A stretch of DNA of 64,000 bases from the NCBI GenBank assembly GCA_027946365.1, contig JAPEUQ010000024.1, forward strand, positions 358,883 through 422,882, given 5' to 3'. Of this stretch, positions 45,786-55,949 are shown one piece after another. The stretch is from Kalmusia sp. IMI 367209. Its lineage: Eukaryota; Ascomycota; Dothideomycetes; Pleosporales; Didymosphaeriaceae. The notes under the pieces are model-generated. The model did not search any database. It saw nothing but the letters and a program-made list of their open reading frames with translations, and was not told where the DNA came from. How positions within the stretch are numbered: the first letter of the stretch is position 1; every line of letters begins with the position of its first letter. The position numbers and the translations under genes were made by a program.

Positions 45786-47892
45786 TCTGGAAATGGTGTT
45801 CCAACAACGCAGGACCTTTAACAATCTAGAACATTCAAGATTCGGGTTGGAAGTGATAAATAATTAAACTTTCACGAGTTTCGAAGAAGGAAGATTTTAG
45901 AATGTGGTTATTAATATGTCCGATGGTTGTAGGAAGAACAACAATCGAGGCAGGCACGGCTGTTTTTATGAACGGAGTACAAAACTTGCAGGAAAGGTTC
46001 TGAAAGCCCAGCCTTGTGCCTCCATCGGACCCAAGGAGTGGATACGAGATCGATCATAAGGCGGCTCAAATCAACCAATCCGAGTGTTCTCGTAGTTGGG
46101 GGCTGACAGATTATTTGCGAGCCTTGTGGCTTATCGTAACATGGAGTAAATCGCAAAGACATTTGGACCAATTATATTTTCTTCCAAGATATGGCGCAAA
46201 ATTTTTGTTGCTGTGTAAGCAGCCAAATATTAGTTTTTTGGTAAGCTGGGGTCCTTCTCTTGGGTTGGGCTGAGAGTAATCGGGGTGTATGACATGATTT
46301 TAGCCCCAAATTTCTCGTCCGTTCTTAATAGATTGCCCCCCTCCACCACAGCTTCGCTTCAACGCCACCTGGTCCCCTTTCCAATATTTTGATAAGCTAA
46401 TTTCAAACCATTCGTGCTCCGCGTCTTATGTCATTCTTGATTAGGGATACAGTCCTTCCGTGGTATGCATACATTATGTTTCCAAAATAATAAGTCTCAC
46501 CTACATACGGACAGCACATCGTGTTAGGTCCATGGATTTCAGGTTAAATTGGGCTGAATTCTATTGTATTAAACTCTATACCGTTGACTTTTCTATACTA
46601 GTTGTGGCTATTAGGAGGACACAACTTATATGCATATAGACAATCTCTACTCATTGACGCTCTAAGTATAATGCATGTCAGCATAAGTACATTAAGAGAT
46701 CTAGACGAAAAATGCATTGTGGCGGGGTGATGGAAGGGAATGGACTTGCGCAATACTGATCAAGTTGAATGCGCTATGATACACTTGAAAGAGATGTTAC
46801 ATCTTGGTTGAAAAATGGAAGCATACCATCAAAGCAGCCGGTGTTGATTCAATATAATGCTATAAGTGAGCCAATAAATTTATAGAATAAATGTTCTAGA
46901 CTATTATCATGACCTATGATCCGTATCGGGGTAAGTGGGAGTTAGTGGATGTGGTGGGGATATAATATATGAGGGAAATATTAGAGGATCAAACCGTAGT
47001 TACATTATCATAAGCTGGATAAAGTTCTTCTTCTAGTTAGTAGTAAATAGAGCTAGTAATGATGCTCTTACTCAAGTGGCTTTCAGAGCGCTCGTGTCTA
47101 TTATCAAAGAATATAATGAGACTTGCGGTTCTAAGATGATTTACAAGACGTCTATTCAGTTGAAGATACTAATCCTATGAGGATACAGTATATAGAGAAT
47201 TCACCACGTGATCCTTCCAATCCCTAACCAGTAAAGAGTGAGTTATATTAAAAGAAATATTTACGAATCGTACGTAACTAATGACGATTTTATAGATTTA
47301 TATATCTATTACCTCTACTTCGTGATATGTAACTACTATGACGAGTGAATTTATAACATTAATACCACAATATAGATATTATAGGCCCTACTTCACGATC
47401 ATTATAACAGATTTACAGTAGGAGGTGTGGTAGCCGAAAAGAATAGTAATTAATAAAATAGTAATGGTTCCTTATTAGGATTTAGATACTAGGAGGGGGC
47501 TATGCTCGCTTTTATATATAATCGCCCAACTTCATTGTAACAATCCTACCCAGGGTAGGAGTAAGTCATATAACCGATCCTTTCACCTCTCTTCCTAAAA
47601 GGGTCAGTTAGGACTAGAGAGGGGTCTTTTATAAGGTTAAGAGACCCCGGCCCCCTCTCAACTCCTCATCTAAGTGTAGTTCCAATTCATATACGTTGCC
47701 TGTAAGCCTTTATCGTAAGGCTTATAGTAGTAGAATTATAAGCCTTTTACTATTACTTAATTAACTAAGTATCGAGCCTCCTAAAGCCTACCTCGCGGAT
47801 TCCTCCTTCGTAAGTAATGACTACGTGTAACCCGGAGCACTTCTACTCTTAAATATGATGAGAATTTTTTCCGATGAATCTAGACGCCGAAG
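45786..47892. other. AT-rich, stop-dense island, probably RIP-mutated repeat DNA
   Basis: From about 46,400 to 47,890 the sequence becomes conspicuously AT-rich with TA-rich runs and no long frame on either strand, unlike the flanks. Perfect inverted repeats lie at 47544..47560 (TCCTACCC, 1-nt loop, GGGTAGGA) and 47717..47746 (AAGGCTTATA, 10-nt loop, TATAAGCCTT). This is the usual look of transposon DNA eroded by repeat-induced point mutation, but no parent element can be named. 45786-46400 holds the upstream region of the membrane protein gene. Confidence 0.6.
47717..47746. repeat. Perfect inverted repeat (10-bp arms)
   Basis: AAGGCTTATA and TATAAGCCTT separated by 10 nt, inside the AT-rich island. 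A further AAGCCTT copy lies just upstream at about 47704. Confidence 0.8.
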
Positions 47893-48103
47893 CTAATCTC
47901 TAGCATACTCCTTATTTATTAAGGTCTTACTCTGTTTGTAGAGAGCATGCAAATCATCCTTAGCGAACGAATCATCCCTAGAGAATATGTGCGCCACTGG
48001 TTTGTACGAATCGTGGGGGCCAGTCAAGCCGTCTCCATGGCAGATGCTCAATTCCAAGTGGCAATTTTTACATTGCTCTATAAATGTCGTTCTAGTGATG
48101 CAC
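47893..48103 (-). pseudogene. Possible ZZ-finger-like exon or relic, head-to-head with the HET gene
   Basis: On the minus strand, a frame following a T-rich TTTTTCAG acceptor reads CITRTTFIEQCKNCHLEL, then ICHGDGLTGPHDSY, and ends at a stop at 47893. The spacing (C, nine residues, CxxC, then five residues and C, then H) resembles ZZ-type zinc fingers and aligns with the finger of the adjacent HET gene. Upstream exons, if any, would run antisense to that gene. I cannot tell a small gene from a decayed duplicate. Confidence 0.3.
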
Positions 48104-48135
48104 CCTGAAAAACATTGTACGCTCGAGAAATCGAC

Positions 48136-50687
48136 ATGATGAGCGTGAAAGGTAAGCTCGATTCCTAAGACTAAGGTGTTGTCATGTAATGAAGCTCGAC
48201 TGACTTTGAGCAGGGTCACCATCATCATGCGCTGATACAAATCCCATTATTTACTGTGACATCTGCGAAAAATCGGTCCAAAATTATTTCCGATGCAGTC
48301 TTTGCCAATTTGGTCAATTTGATGTGTGCGAGCCCTGCCTTCAGAAGGGGTATTGGTGTTCAAGTGGTGATCACCAGATGATTCAATTCCAAGGCAGGTT
48401 CGAAAAAGGACAACGATCTTACACATCCACCCAGCAGGATGTGAAAGGCCTACCTCAGAGTCCTCATTTCGCATACGACAATTTTCCGGCCACAGCGGAC
48501 GCTCGTCCTTGGTTTCGATTGCTTACTGTGCATCCAAGCAGGCCTGGCGAGCAGCTTCGTTGTGCGATACGGACTTGCCCATTGCATGAGGCTCCTGCAT
48601 ACGAAGCTCTGTCGTACTGCTGGGGTCCGGTGCAACCAATATGTTTCATGCAGCTCGACGAAAAAAAGTTCGCGATCACCCCAAGTCTCTCCTCGGCATT
48701 ATATCATATCGCGTTTACTAGAAGATCGCCCTTAACTTTATGGGTGGATGCTGTATGCATCAATCAAGCCAATCATCAGGAGAAAGCCCAACAAGTCGCC
48801 TTGATGAGAGACATCTATGAAAGAGCTTCACGTACTATAGTCTGGCTAGGTCCCGCGGAAGAACAAAACCATATAGCACTGACGATGTGCCTGCGGATGC
48901 TTGATATGCACGGTAGAACATACTTCAATAAGCTCCTAGGCCAAAAGCACTTCGAGGTATTTGAGAGGATGTTTGGTAAAGTCAATGAAGAAGCATCTAT
49001 TGTCGATAGGAGGAAGCAACTATTTCTTCGTGACATCATCAAGTTTTGGAGCGAAAATGGCAACAATATCAGCATCACCGAGATGGAGAATATCGCAAGG
49101 CATGTCATACATGCTGACGTCTCGGTGCAGGATTCCCAGTTTGGAATGGAAGATTATGTGGGTTCTTTCACCGATCGCCTTTATGCCGTGCCGCCGGCCC
49201 CAACAAGATTGGAGGACGTAGAGATACCAAAAGAATATCAGACACACATGGCCATGAGAGTGATGGCGCGACAAGAATTAAGCGAAACGGACAAACCGAT
49301 CAGGGAAGAAATTGCAGCTGCTCGAGCACTGTTCAGTCGTCCATGGTTCAGCCGCATATGGATAGTGCAAGAGGTTATTATGGCAAAAGAGGTTGTATTC
49401 AGCTATGGATTCAACACCTTTCCTGGATGGGCTATATATGCAGGGATGAAGATTGCGTGCGACTTTGACAGATTGTTGCAGGTCTTTGTGTTGAGCTTTA
49501 TGACAGTCTGGGAATTTAGGCGCGCTCTATGTCGTAGTGCTGAACACAAACACGTCAAGCACAAAGGCCTGCGGGACATTATCTCCCTTCTAACAACATT
49601 CAGGCAGCGAGATGCAACAGACCCGCGCGACAAAGTTTACGCGCTTCTTGGCATTACATCGACCAATATTGGAGACTTTGGCGTCACTATCCGATACGAC
49701 CGATCAGTGGCGGAGACTTATACTGAGACCGCAATTGGAATAATCAAGTTCACGCGCAAGCTTTCTATACTCGATCTTCTCAAGCCAGTTGCCAGCCCGA
49801 TTCCACATCTGCCTTCTTGGGTTCCAGATTGGTCAGACACTACTCAATTTTATGCTTCCCTATGCAACACCAAGGGATCCAACATGGCACAAAATGGGGT
49901 CACGAAAGATTACGCTGCCACAGCTGATAGCACTGTTACTAAAATGGAAGCATTCATTAACGGACGCCTGAGTATCTTAGGGTACGTCTTCGACATCATC
50001 ACAGAAGTCGGTCCCGCCATGCCCGTTCTTGACACGGAAGTCGATATCATGAACAAGAGCCTCACTCACTGTACGATGGAAACGATGCGCGACAAGGTGA
50101 TTCAATTAAAACGCGGTTATGTTATGGCCCGCGAGCGAAACAACATCTACCAAGCCTGGTGGAGCCTCGCCCACGCCGGAGCCAGGGATTCAACTTCTCT
50201 CTATCCTACTGGAGAAGATCCAACCGAGGTCTACAAGTCTACGCTCCAAACCCGAGAGAGCACGTCATCCAATGTTACAATCGATGAATTCTTGGCCTGG
50301 AACGCCAACAATGCTGACCAATGTATTATGCTTCAAAAGTTAGACTCCTACGCGATTGACTCTATATTTCGCCACGATGGGAGGCCAGGTGTTGCTTGTT
50401 TCCAGTTCTTTAATTTGGTGCAAGAAATCACTACGAAACAGAACTCACTTCGCTTTAATTGCACAGCTGGAAGGACACTTGTGCGGACAGCGAATGGCTA
50501 CCTCGGGCTAGCTCCGAAGGACACGATGGCTGGTGACTCTGTCGCTCTGTTGGAGGGTGCGAAGACGCCGATTATTCTCAGAGAAAAGGGCGAAGAGTGG
50601 TCGGTCACTGGGCCTGCATACGTGCATGGAACTATGTCCGGGGAGCTGTGGGATGATACGCAGTGTCAGACCATGGTCCTTGCTTGA
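48136..50687 (+). CDS. HET (heterokaryon incompatibility) domain protein with N-terminal ZZ zinc finger
   Basis: Exon 1 is 48136..48151 (MMSVKG), intron 48152..48213 (GTAAGC, branch CGACTGAC, ends GAGCAG), exon 2 48214..50687; 829 aa. A ZZ-type finger spans about residues 18-62: YCDICEKSVQNYFRCSLC, then DVCEPC and a late Cys/His pair. The HET domain follows at about residues 95-300, with APAYEALSYCWG, ITPSLSSALYHI, LWVDAVCINQAN and YERASRTIVWLGPAEEQ. SRPWFSRIWIVQEV and DPRDKVYALLGI lie further on. The C-terminal 400 residues are unassigned. HET proteins trigger cell death after fusion of unlike hyphae. ZZ fingers bind proteins or peptides and could be the sensing part (inference). It borders an AT-rich island, typical for these fast-evolving genes. 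Confidence 0.9.
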
Positions 50688-51625
50688 GTATAATATTTCT
50701 GCGGTGAACCGGTCGAGGTTTCCAGGGCCTGCCCTCGCTTCAAACTCCTGTTTGCACCAAATGTTGGCAGAGTATAAGCTTATCGATGTTCCTGAAATGC
50801 TCCGGCAACAAGAATGCTTTCTACGTTGCGCCTTGTGCCGGCAGGTGCGAGAGTGTCCAGGTCGAGCCCAGAGTACTGCCTGGAGCCTTTTCCTAATGTT
50901 CTTGCTTCAGATGCTTCGATCAATGATTGTTCGCGTGACTTTCTGTTGATTCTTTCTTGCTCTCATTCGTCTTGCACCAAAAGTTCAGATGGCTCAGAAG
51001 GTTACTAGGTTAATAGCATCAAGCTGGACTTGTATATCCACAGAGTCTACGAATAATATAGAATATTTCAACCAATGTATAAAGAACGAATTATTCACAC
51101 TAGCTCTCGGTCTTACAGCAACAGGAGGTGGGATTGAGAGTCTAATATTTCCATTTATACTCCGATATATTATTCCTTGGATTGGCTTCTCTTGGGCTTT
51201 CCACTGCTTGGCCTTATTAATACTTTTTGTCTGAGAGCTTGAGTTAGTGGCATTTACCATAGTGTATTCTTTCAAATAATGGTGAATATAGCAACATACA
51301 AAGTATACTTAATAAGGGCCTACTTAAACTCTCCTTTTTTTACGTTTAGTTTTATTACCACGTGTAGAGTAGTAAGCGTATGTGGCGTATAGGGGTTTCC
51401 AACGACGCCTTGGCTAATGATCCTGAATTCGGAAGTAGCCTATTTGGTTATTACAAGTACACTCTAAATTAAATCCTGATTCTACTACTACGCTAGAAGA
51501 TCTATACTTTAATCCTATTAATAGGTAAGCAAGGCGGCAAAACCTAGGACACCTACTGATATTAAAAATAAGATGGAAGAGCAGAAACTCATTTTAAGTT
51601 TCGTCCTTTAAACTTTACACGAAAG
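50688..51625. other. Intergenic between convergent HET gene and oxygenase pseudogene, AT-rich in part
   Basis: Between about 51,280 and 51,620 the sequence is TA-rich with many stops, resembling the island at 46.4-47.9 kb and possibly RIP-eroded. The frame at 50989-51234 has a hydrophobic end but no recognisable family. No gene supported. Confidence 0.5.
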
Positions 51626-52594
51626 CTAAACTAGCCCGACTTGAGCGACTACCTCCTTCTCTATAGAATACTGTTCACGGAAGTGCTTTAGTAAGAGCTG
51701 CCCAACGGTTTCTTTGTTTGTATCATTCGGCTTCAAAGGATTAGTAGCATGTATACCACCATGCCAGAAAGTAGCACACGACAACCTTTCTCCATCAACC
51801 CCATTGATGACCCTATGTTTCGCACTTTTGTACACCCCATCCGACCACCTCTGAACCATCTCACCGCAGTTGATTGTATAGACATCCCCAAGCGTGGGCA
51901 CTTCGATCCACTCTCCACGATCGTTGTGCCATACTTCCAAGCCATCTTTACCTGGCTGCTGAAATAAGATGGTGACGCCGCCAAAGTCTGTGTTGGCGCC
52001 GATACCCAGCTGTCCTTGCTGAACAGTGCTGTGTGACGGGTAACGGATCATCTTCATAGGTACTACTGGCCGTTTTGCAAATTTATCTACCAATGACGCC
52101 GACTGCCCGAGGCCCTCAAGTAAGATGGACCAAATGATCCTTCCAAGCTCCCGAGTCTGCTGATAGTACGCCCATACTGGGATATGGAAGTCATGTTCGG
52201 GGAGGTTAGGCCAGACATTAGGACCGAATAAGCCCGAGAACTCGATGACAGGATCCTCTTGGCCTATGGAGAAGCACTCCTTTGCATCGGGAAGAGGATC
52301 GCCTACTCGATGCGACATCCCAGAGGCTTCGTAGCCTCGACGGCAAGGATCTTCAAGACATGACATCTTCATTTTCTCCTCGATAGGCAAATTGAATACC
52401 CTGCTCATGGATCGAATTAGATCTCGTTGAAAGTCTAGATACACACCGTGACCGCTGATTTGGAAGAACCCATATTGGCGCGCAGCAGTGCGGACTTGCT
52501 CGATCACTCAGATCTTGTCGCCCGAGTTTCTAGGGTTGATGTAACTAGCAAGATCGATGATGGGGATTGCTAGCTCGTTATCGGCAGACGTCAT
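51626..52594 (-). pseudogene. 2-oxoglutarate/Fe(II) oxygenase (isopenicillin-N-synthase-like), inactivated
   Basis: One 323-codon frame from ATG 52594 to a stop at 51626, broken by an in-frame TGA at 52510..52508 (codon 29). The N-terminal block ELAIPIIDLASYINP and, after the TGA, EQVRTAARQYGFFQISGHGV are typical of the family's first domain. The iron site should read HxD...H...RxS. Here the first ligand is replaced: GANTDFGGVTIL has Asn (AAC) where His (CAC/CAT) is expected. The second His (SAKHRV) and the 2-oxoglutarate Arg/Ser (ERLSC) remain. No GT-AG pair of workable size removes the TGA. A CGA-to-TGA change is consistent with a C-to-T event. Two independent lesions make loss of function likely. 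Would have been a tailoring enzyme of the adjacent locus (inference). Confidence 0.82.
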
Positions 52595-53139
52595 CTTGTT
52601 TTAGGTAGTGCGGTAATTGAACTTCTTTGAAAATAGCTTTATCTTTGATATCATGGAGAGGAATTGGTTAGAGTCAGAATTTGGTGAATGTAATATGTCC
52701 TATAGAGCATTGCGCTTTCATGATCCTATATCTCATGTTGTTTCAGCTGCACGTAAATTTGTGCGACTCTGACATTTAGCGAAGGTTCGGCGATTTCAGC
52801 ACCCGCGCTTACCGTCTCATAGTCGCACAATACTCGGCGACATTTCAGGCCCATTATTCACACGCCATGCTGTCGACTGTATTCGCTCCGACTGTGTGTA
52901 ATTGAAGAGGTCGGCGGCAAGTGAGATCGCTCCGGCATTCGGCGAAGGAATCGCTATCATCGTTACATTGGCTCTGAGTGTGAAACACCACATATTGAGG
53001 ATTCCGATAGCTAATTAAGCTGCAATTCTATCACAGCTATCGTAGGTTCAGAGCAGTGAAACATAGGCTAACCCACACACTCATCTGTGAACCCTAGCTT
53101 TGCAATCTGAATCCTAGCAATTCATCTTCAAATTTCGAA
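52595..53139. other. Intergenic between oxygenase and monooxygenase pseudogenes
   Basis: About 545 bp between the divergent starts of two broken genes; formerly a shared promoter region by position. No feature recognised. Confidence 0.45.
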
Positions 53140-54497
53140 ATGCATGCTCTCATCGTCTGTGTCGGCCTAGGCTGGCTCAGTTTGGTGCAGAACATTCAAA
53201 AGCTGGGTATATCATTTGAGATATTCGAACGTGATGCAGATGCCAATGCCCGCCTCCAAGGACAGGCAATCGCTCTCTATGCGTAAGATACAATCCTTTC
53301 TTAGGGCTTGTACTGCTTTCTGACGCGATAGCGAACTGTATAATTGACGCTCATCTAGAGTCCTATCCGTCGGAGTTGCCCAACATGAGGTCTTAGGTCG
53401 ACTATTTGGTGCCCTTGAGTTTACCCGCCCAAATACACTGCGTATACAGCTGGTACGGAGAATAGCATAGGCTGGGAGGTATGTGTTTAATTTATGGACA
53501 TCTATTGACTTATCCTAATAAAAAATCGTCTGCAGTACTCGCCTACATTAACGCTGACACGTGCTGAGCGGTGTCGTCTTCGGCCCTAGCTATCTACCAA
53601 CATCCCCATACAATGGAACAAACATGTGACTAACATCACATTCGATGCCGAATACATTACAGTGAACTCCCAAAATGGTGATAGCGCTAGGGATATATCA
53701 TCGTAGGCGCAGATGGTATCAATAGGGTTTGTATGTAGCCTCACTCTTCTTTTCGCGTGTCACCTCATTGCATCTTGCTTACGGATTGACTTAGCTGACT
53801 AAAGATTGTGCGACAGCACCTAATCAAATGTTCCGGCAAGGAAGTTCTCAACATCGTTCCCCTAGCTACCACACGAACCGAACTTGACTTATCAGGGGTG
53901 GTTAAGCGCCAGCTTTCCCTTGGTCACAGTGGGGTAATGTGCTTACGGCCAGATCTCGGCATTGTTAGTTTCTCAGGCTTGCATTATATCAGCCCAGACG
54001 GGATTCCAGCTCGTTACTATTGGAACGTAAAGGAGCACGACTCAACTGTTGGGGACCCCAGACCACTGGCTCCGGAAGGCCAGCCAGCTAAAAAAAAACT
54101 GGATTGTGCATTGAAGATCACTGGAAAAGTGCCACCAAAGCTCCGTGGAATTTTTGGATTGACCAAGCCGGAGCAAAATCCTCAATATCAGCACATATGG
54201 CGCGACATCGAGCTTGAAGGCCTCTCAGCTGGTCGTGTTATTTTCATGGGCGATCCCGCTCATGCAATGATGCCTATTAGAGGAGAAGGAGGCTATCATA
54301 CACTAGTTGACTTGCTCGTCCTGGGTAAAACATTGAGTCAGCTAGCTGATGGAGCCATGTGCAAGAATTTGGAGAGTGTGACACAGATCGTGTCTGCATA
54401 TAATGACAAGATGCTTCAGAGGGGTGAACAGGCAGTGCGTGATTCAAGAAGACTAGATCTTGCCGCAAAAAGAGATGACCCTGATGCAACAAATTGA
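53140..54497 (+). pseudogene. FAD-dependent monooxygenase relic (salicylate-hydroxylase-like)
   Basis: The start MHALIVCVGLGWLSLVQN corresponds to the FAD dinucleotide-binding fold, but the GxGxxG motif is degraded (VCVGLGW). FEIFERDADANARLQGQ matches the next conserved stretch. Pieces follow in different frames: QWNKHVTNITFDAEYITV (about 53620-53670) and, after a frame change, YIIVGADGIN (about 53696-53725). A long open stretch (53808-54497) has the second FAD motif GRVIFMGDPAHAMMPIRGEG and ends DPDATN. Intron-like gaps exist (53286-53358, 53720-53800), but splicing cannot mend all the breaks I see. The whole is best read as a decayed single-component hydroxylase. It sits divergent to the 2-oxoglutarate oxygenase pseudogene. 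Confidence 0.78.
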
Positions 54498-55148
54498 CTG
54501 ACGACAAGGTGCTAATTTTGAAACCGCTTCCGGATATCGATATTGTCCTTGGAGTTGCGGCTTGATCACTGGAAGTCGGCCATCGTCGACCGAGGGTCGG
54601 GACATCTGAAGATAGTGTGGAATACTACATGACCTTATTTGATAGGCTTGAGATCTTTTCCTAACTATCGTCGCTGATGAGTGAGGTATTCTTTTACTCT
54701 GCTCTGACATCTTTGAAACGCCAGCGATTATTAAGCCAAGGTTACATGCCGTCACGACACGCCTACTTTCACACCGCAATAGGTAAATAAGGAAAAATTT
54801 GTGCTATTCGTTATATATGTGAAACTAATGAGACCCTCGACTGATATGTGGTTCTGTTAGTGAATACGCGATGTATCTCAGCGCGCAAAGAAATCGTGAT
54901 AGATGTGGTCGCGTGCCAGATTGAGCTAGCCCGCGCTTGGCTTAGTTTTCCCTCCATACTCACCACAATGCTACGATCTATATCGAGCCGTAATTTATTG
55001 CAATCCGCGAACTTGATATACCTTAAATGAAAATCGTTTATTCGTTGTATATGGCTTCGACCTATCCACGCAAAGATGATATCAGAGAGCTCAATCGTAG
55101 CGCTAATCATTGTTTCAGTGAAGGAGATCTAGATCTAACAACATATGC
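54498..55148. other. Intergenic between monooxygenase relic and alpha/beta hydrolase
   Basis: About 650 bp between two convergent 3' ends; no gene recognised on either strand. Confidence 0.5.
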
Positions 55149-55949
55149 TCAGGGACAGCTCTTCATGAAGCCCGCAATTCTTCGATACATTTCCACTGGA
55201 TTTGAATACATAGGGAAATGTCCACACTCGGAAATTTGCGCCAGCTCCACGCCCTGATCATTCAACCTGCCCAAATACGACAACCCTCGGTTCTCCTCCC
55301 CGAACATGAACATCTTCGGACATGGCAATTCAAGAAACATGCCGAGGAAATCTTCATTATCGGATAACCACACCATAGAATTGAAGATCGGACGTACAGC
55401 GCAAGCGCGAACTCGTGCGCGCAATGTACTAGCGTACAAAGCGCTGCTGTAGGATTTTGTCTGATAGGTGCGGCTGATGAAAGTATCGAGAAAAGTCTCT
55501 GCATCATCGGATGGGAAGAGGAAGATCTGCCGGCTTAGAAAGCAGTCCTCTGGAGCGAGATTGCCTTTGATGTTCACAAAGCTTAGGACGCGGTCGGGAT
55601 GACGATGGGCGAGGAAAAGTGCAGTGAGTCCACCCATGGAATGGCCTATGATATGAAACTGAGAAATTCGGAAGTGCAAGAGGACTGCTTCTGCGGTTGC
55701 AACGAGGAAGGGTATGTCTGTGGCAAGGAGGTTATCGCTGTTGGAGTGTCCGCATCCTGGCGCGTCGTAGGCGAGAAATCCATAATGCTGTAGGGCGGCA
55801 TTGATTGGGATATCGGCTAGATCCTCTTTACAGGAGCCGAATCCGTGTAGAAAGAGGATTGGAGGACTAGAATTTAGGTCGTGAAGCGTGGAGATGGTGA
55901 GGTTCACATTCTGGATTTGAAGCGTAATGGTATCACAAGTAAGCGCCAT
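55149..55949 (-). CDS. Alpha/beta hydrolase
   Basis: Single exon, 266 aa, with the first in-frame ATG at 55949 (MALTCDTITLQIQNVN). The core is a canonical small alpha/beta hydrolase: oxyanion loop ILFLHGFGSCKED, GFLAYDAPGCGHSNSDN, nucleophile elbow HIIGHSMGGLTALFLA (Ser at about 115), and catalytic His in SECGHFPMYSNP near the C-terminus. The acid probably lies in MFMFGEENRGL. No signal peptide. A GA-rich stretch (55960-55985) lies in the 5' UTR. Similar enzymes occur in biosynthetic clusters and as general esterases. Unlike the flanking oxygenases it is intact, so it may have kept a function independent of the locus. Confidence 0.85.
   Translation of the reverse strand: MALTCDTITLQIQNVNLTISTLHDLNSSPPILFLHGFGSCKEDLADIPINAALQHYGFLAYDAPGCGHSNSDNLLATDIPFLVATAEAVLLHFRISQFHIIGHSMGGLTALFLAHRHPDRVLSFVNIKGNLAPEDCFLSRQIFLFPSDDAETFLDTFISRTYQTKSYSSALYASTLRARVRACAVRPIFNSMVWLSDNEDFLGMFLELPCPKMFMFGEENRGLSYLGRLNDQGVELAQISECGHFPMYSNPVEMYRRIAGFMKSCP

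Noticed and set aside
52490..52560. An intron removing the TGA in the 2-oxoglutarate oxygenase
   Set aside because: The only GT-AG span in reach is about 16 nt and does not include the stop; no workable intron exists.
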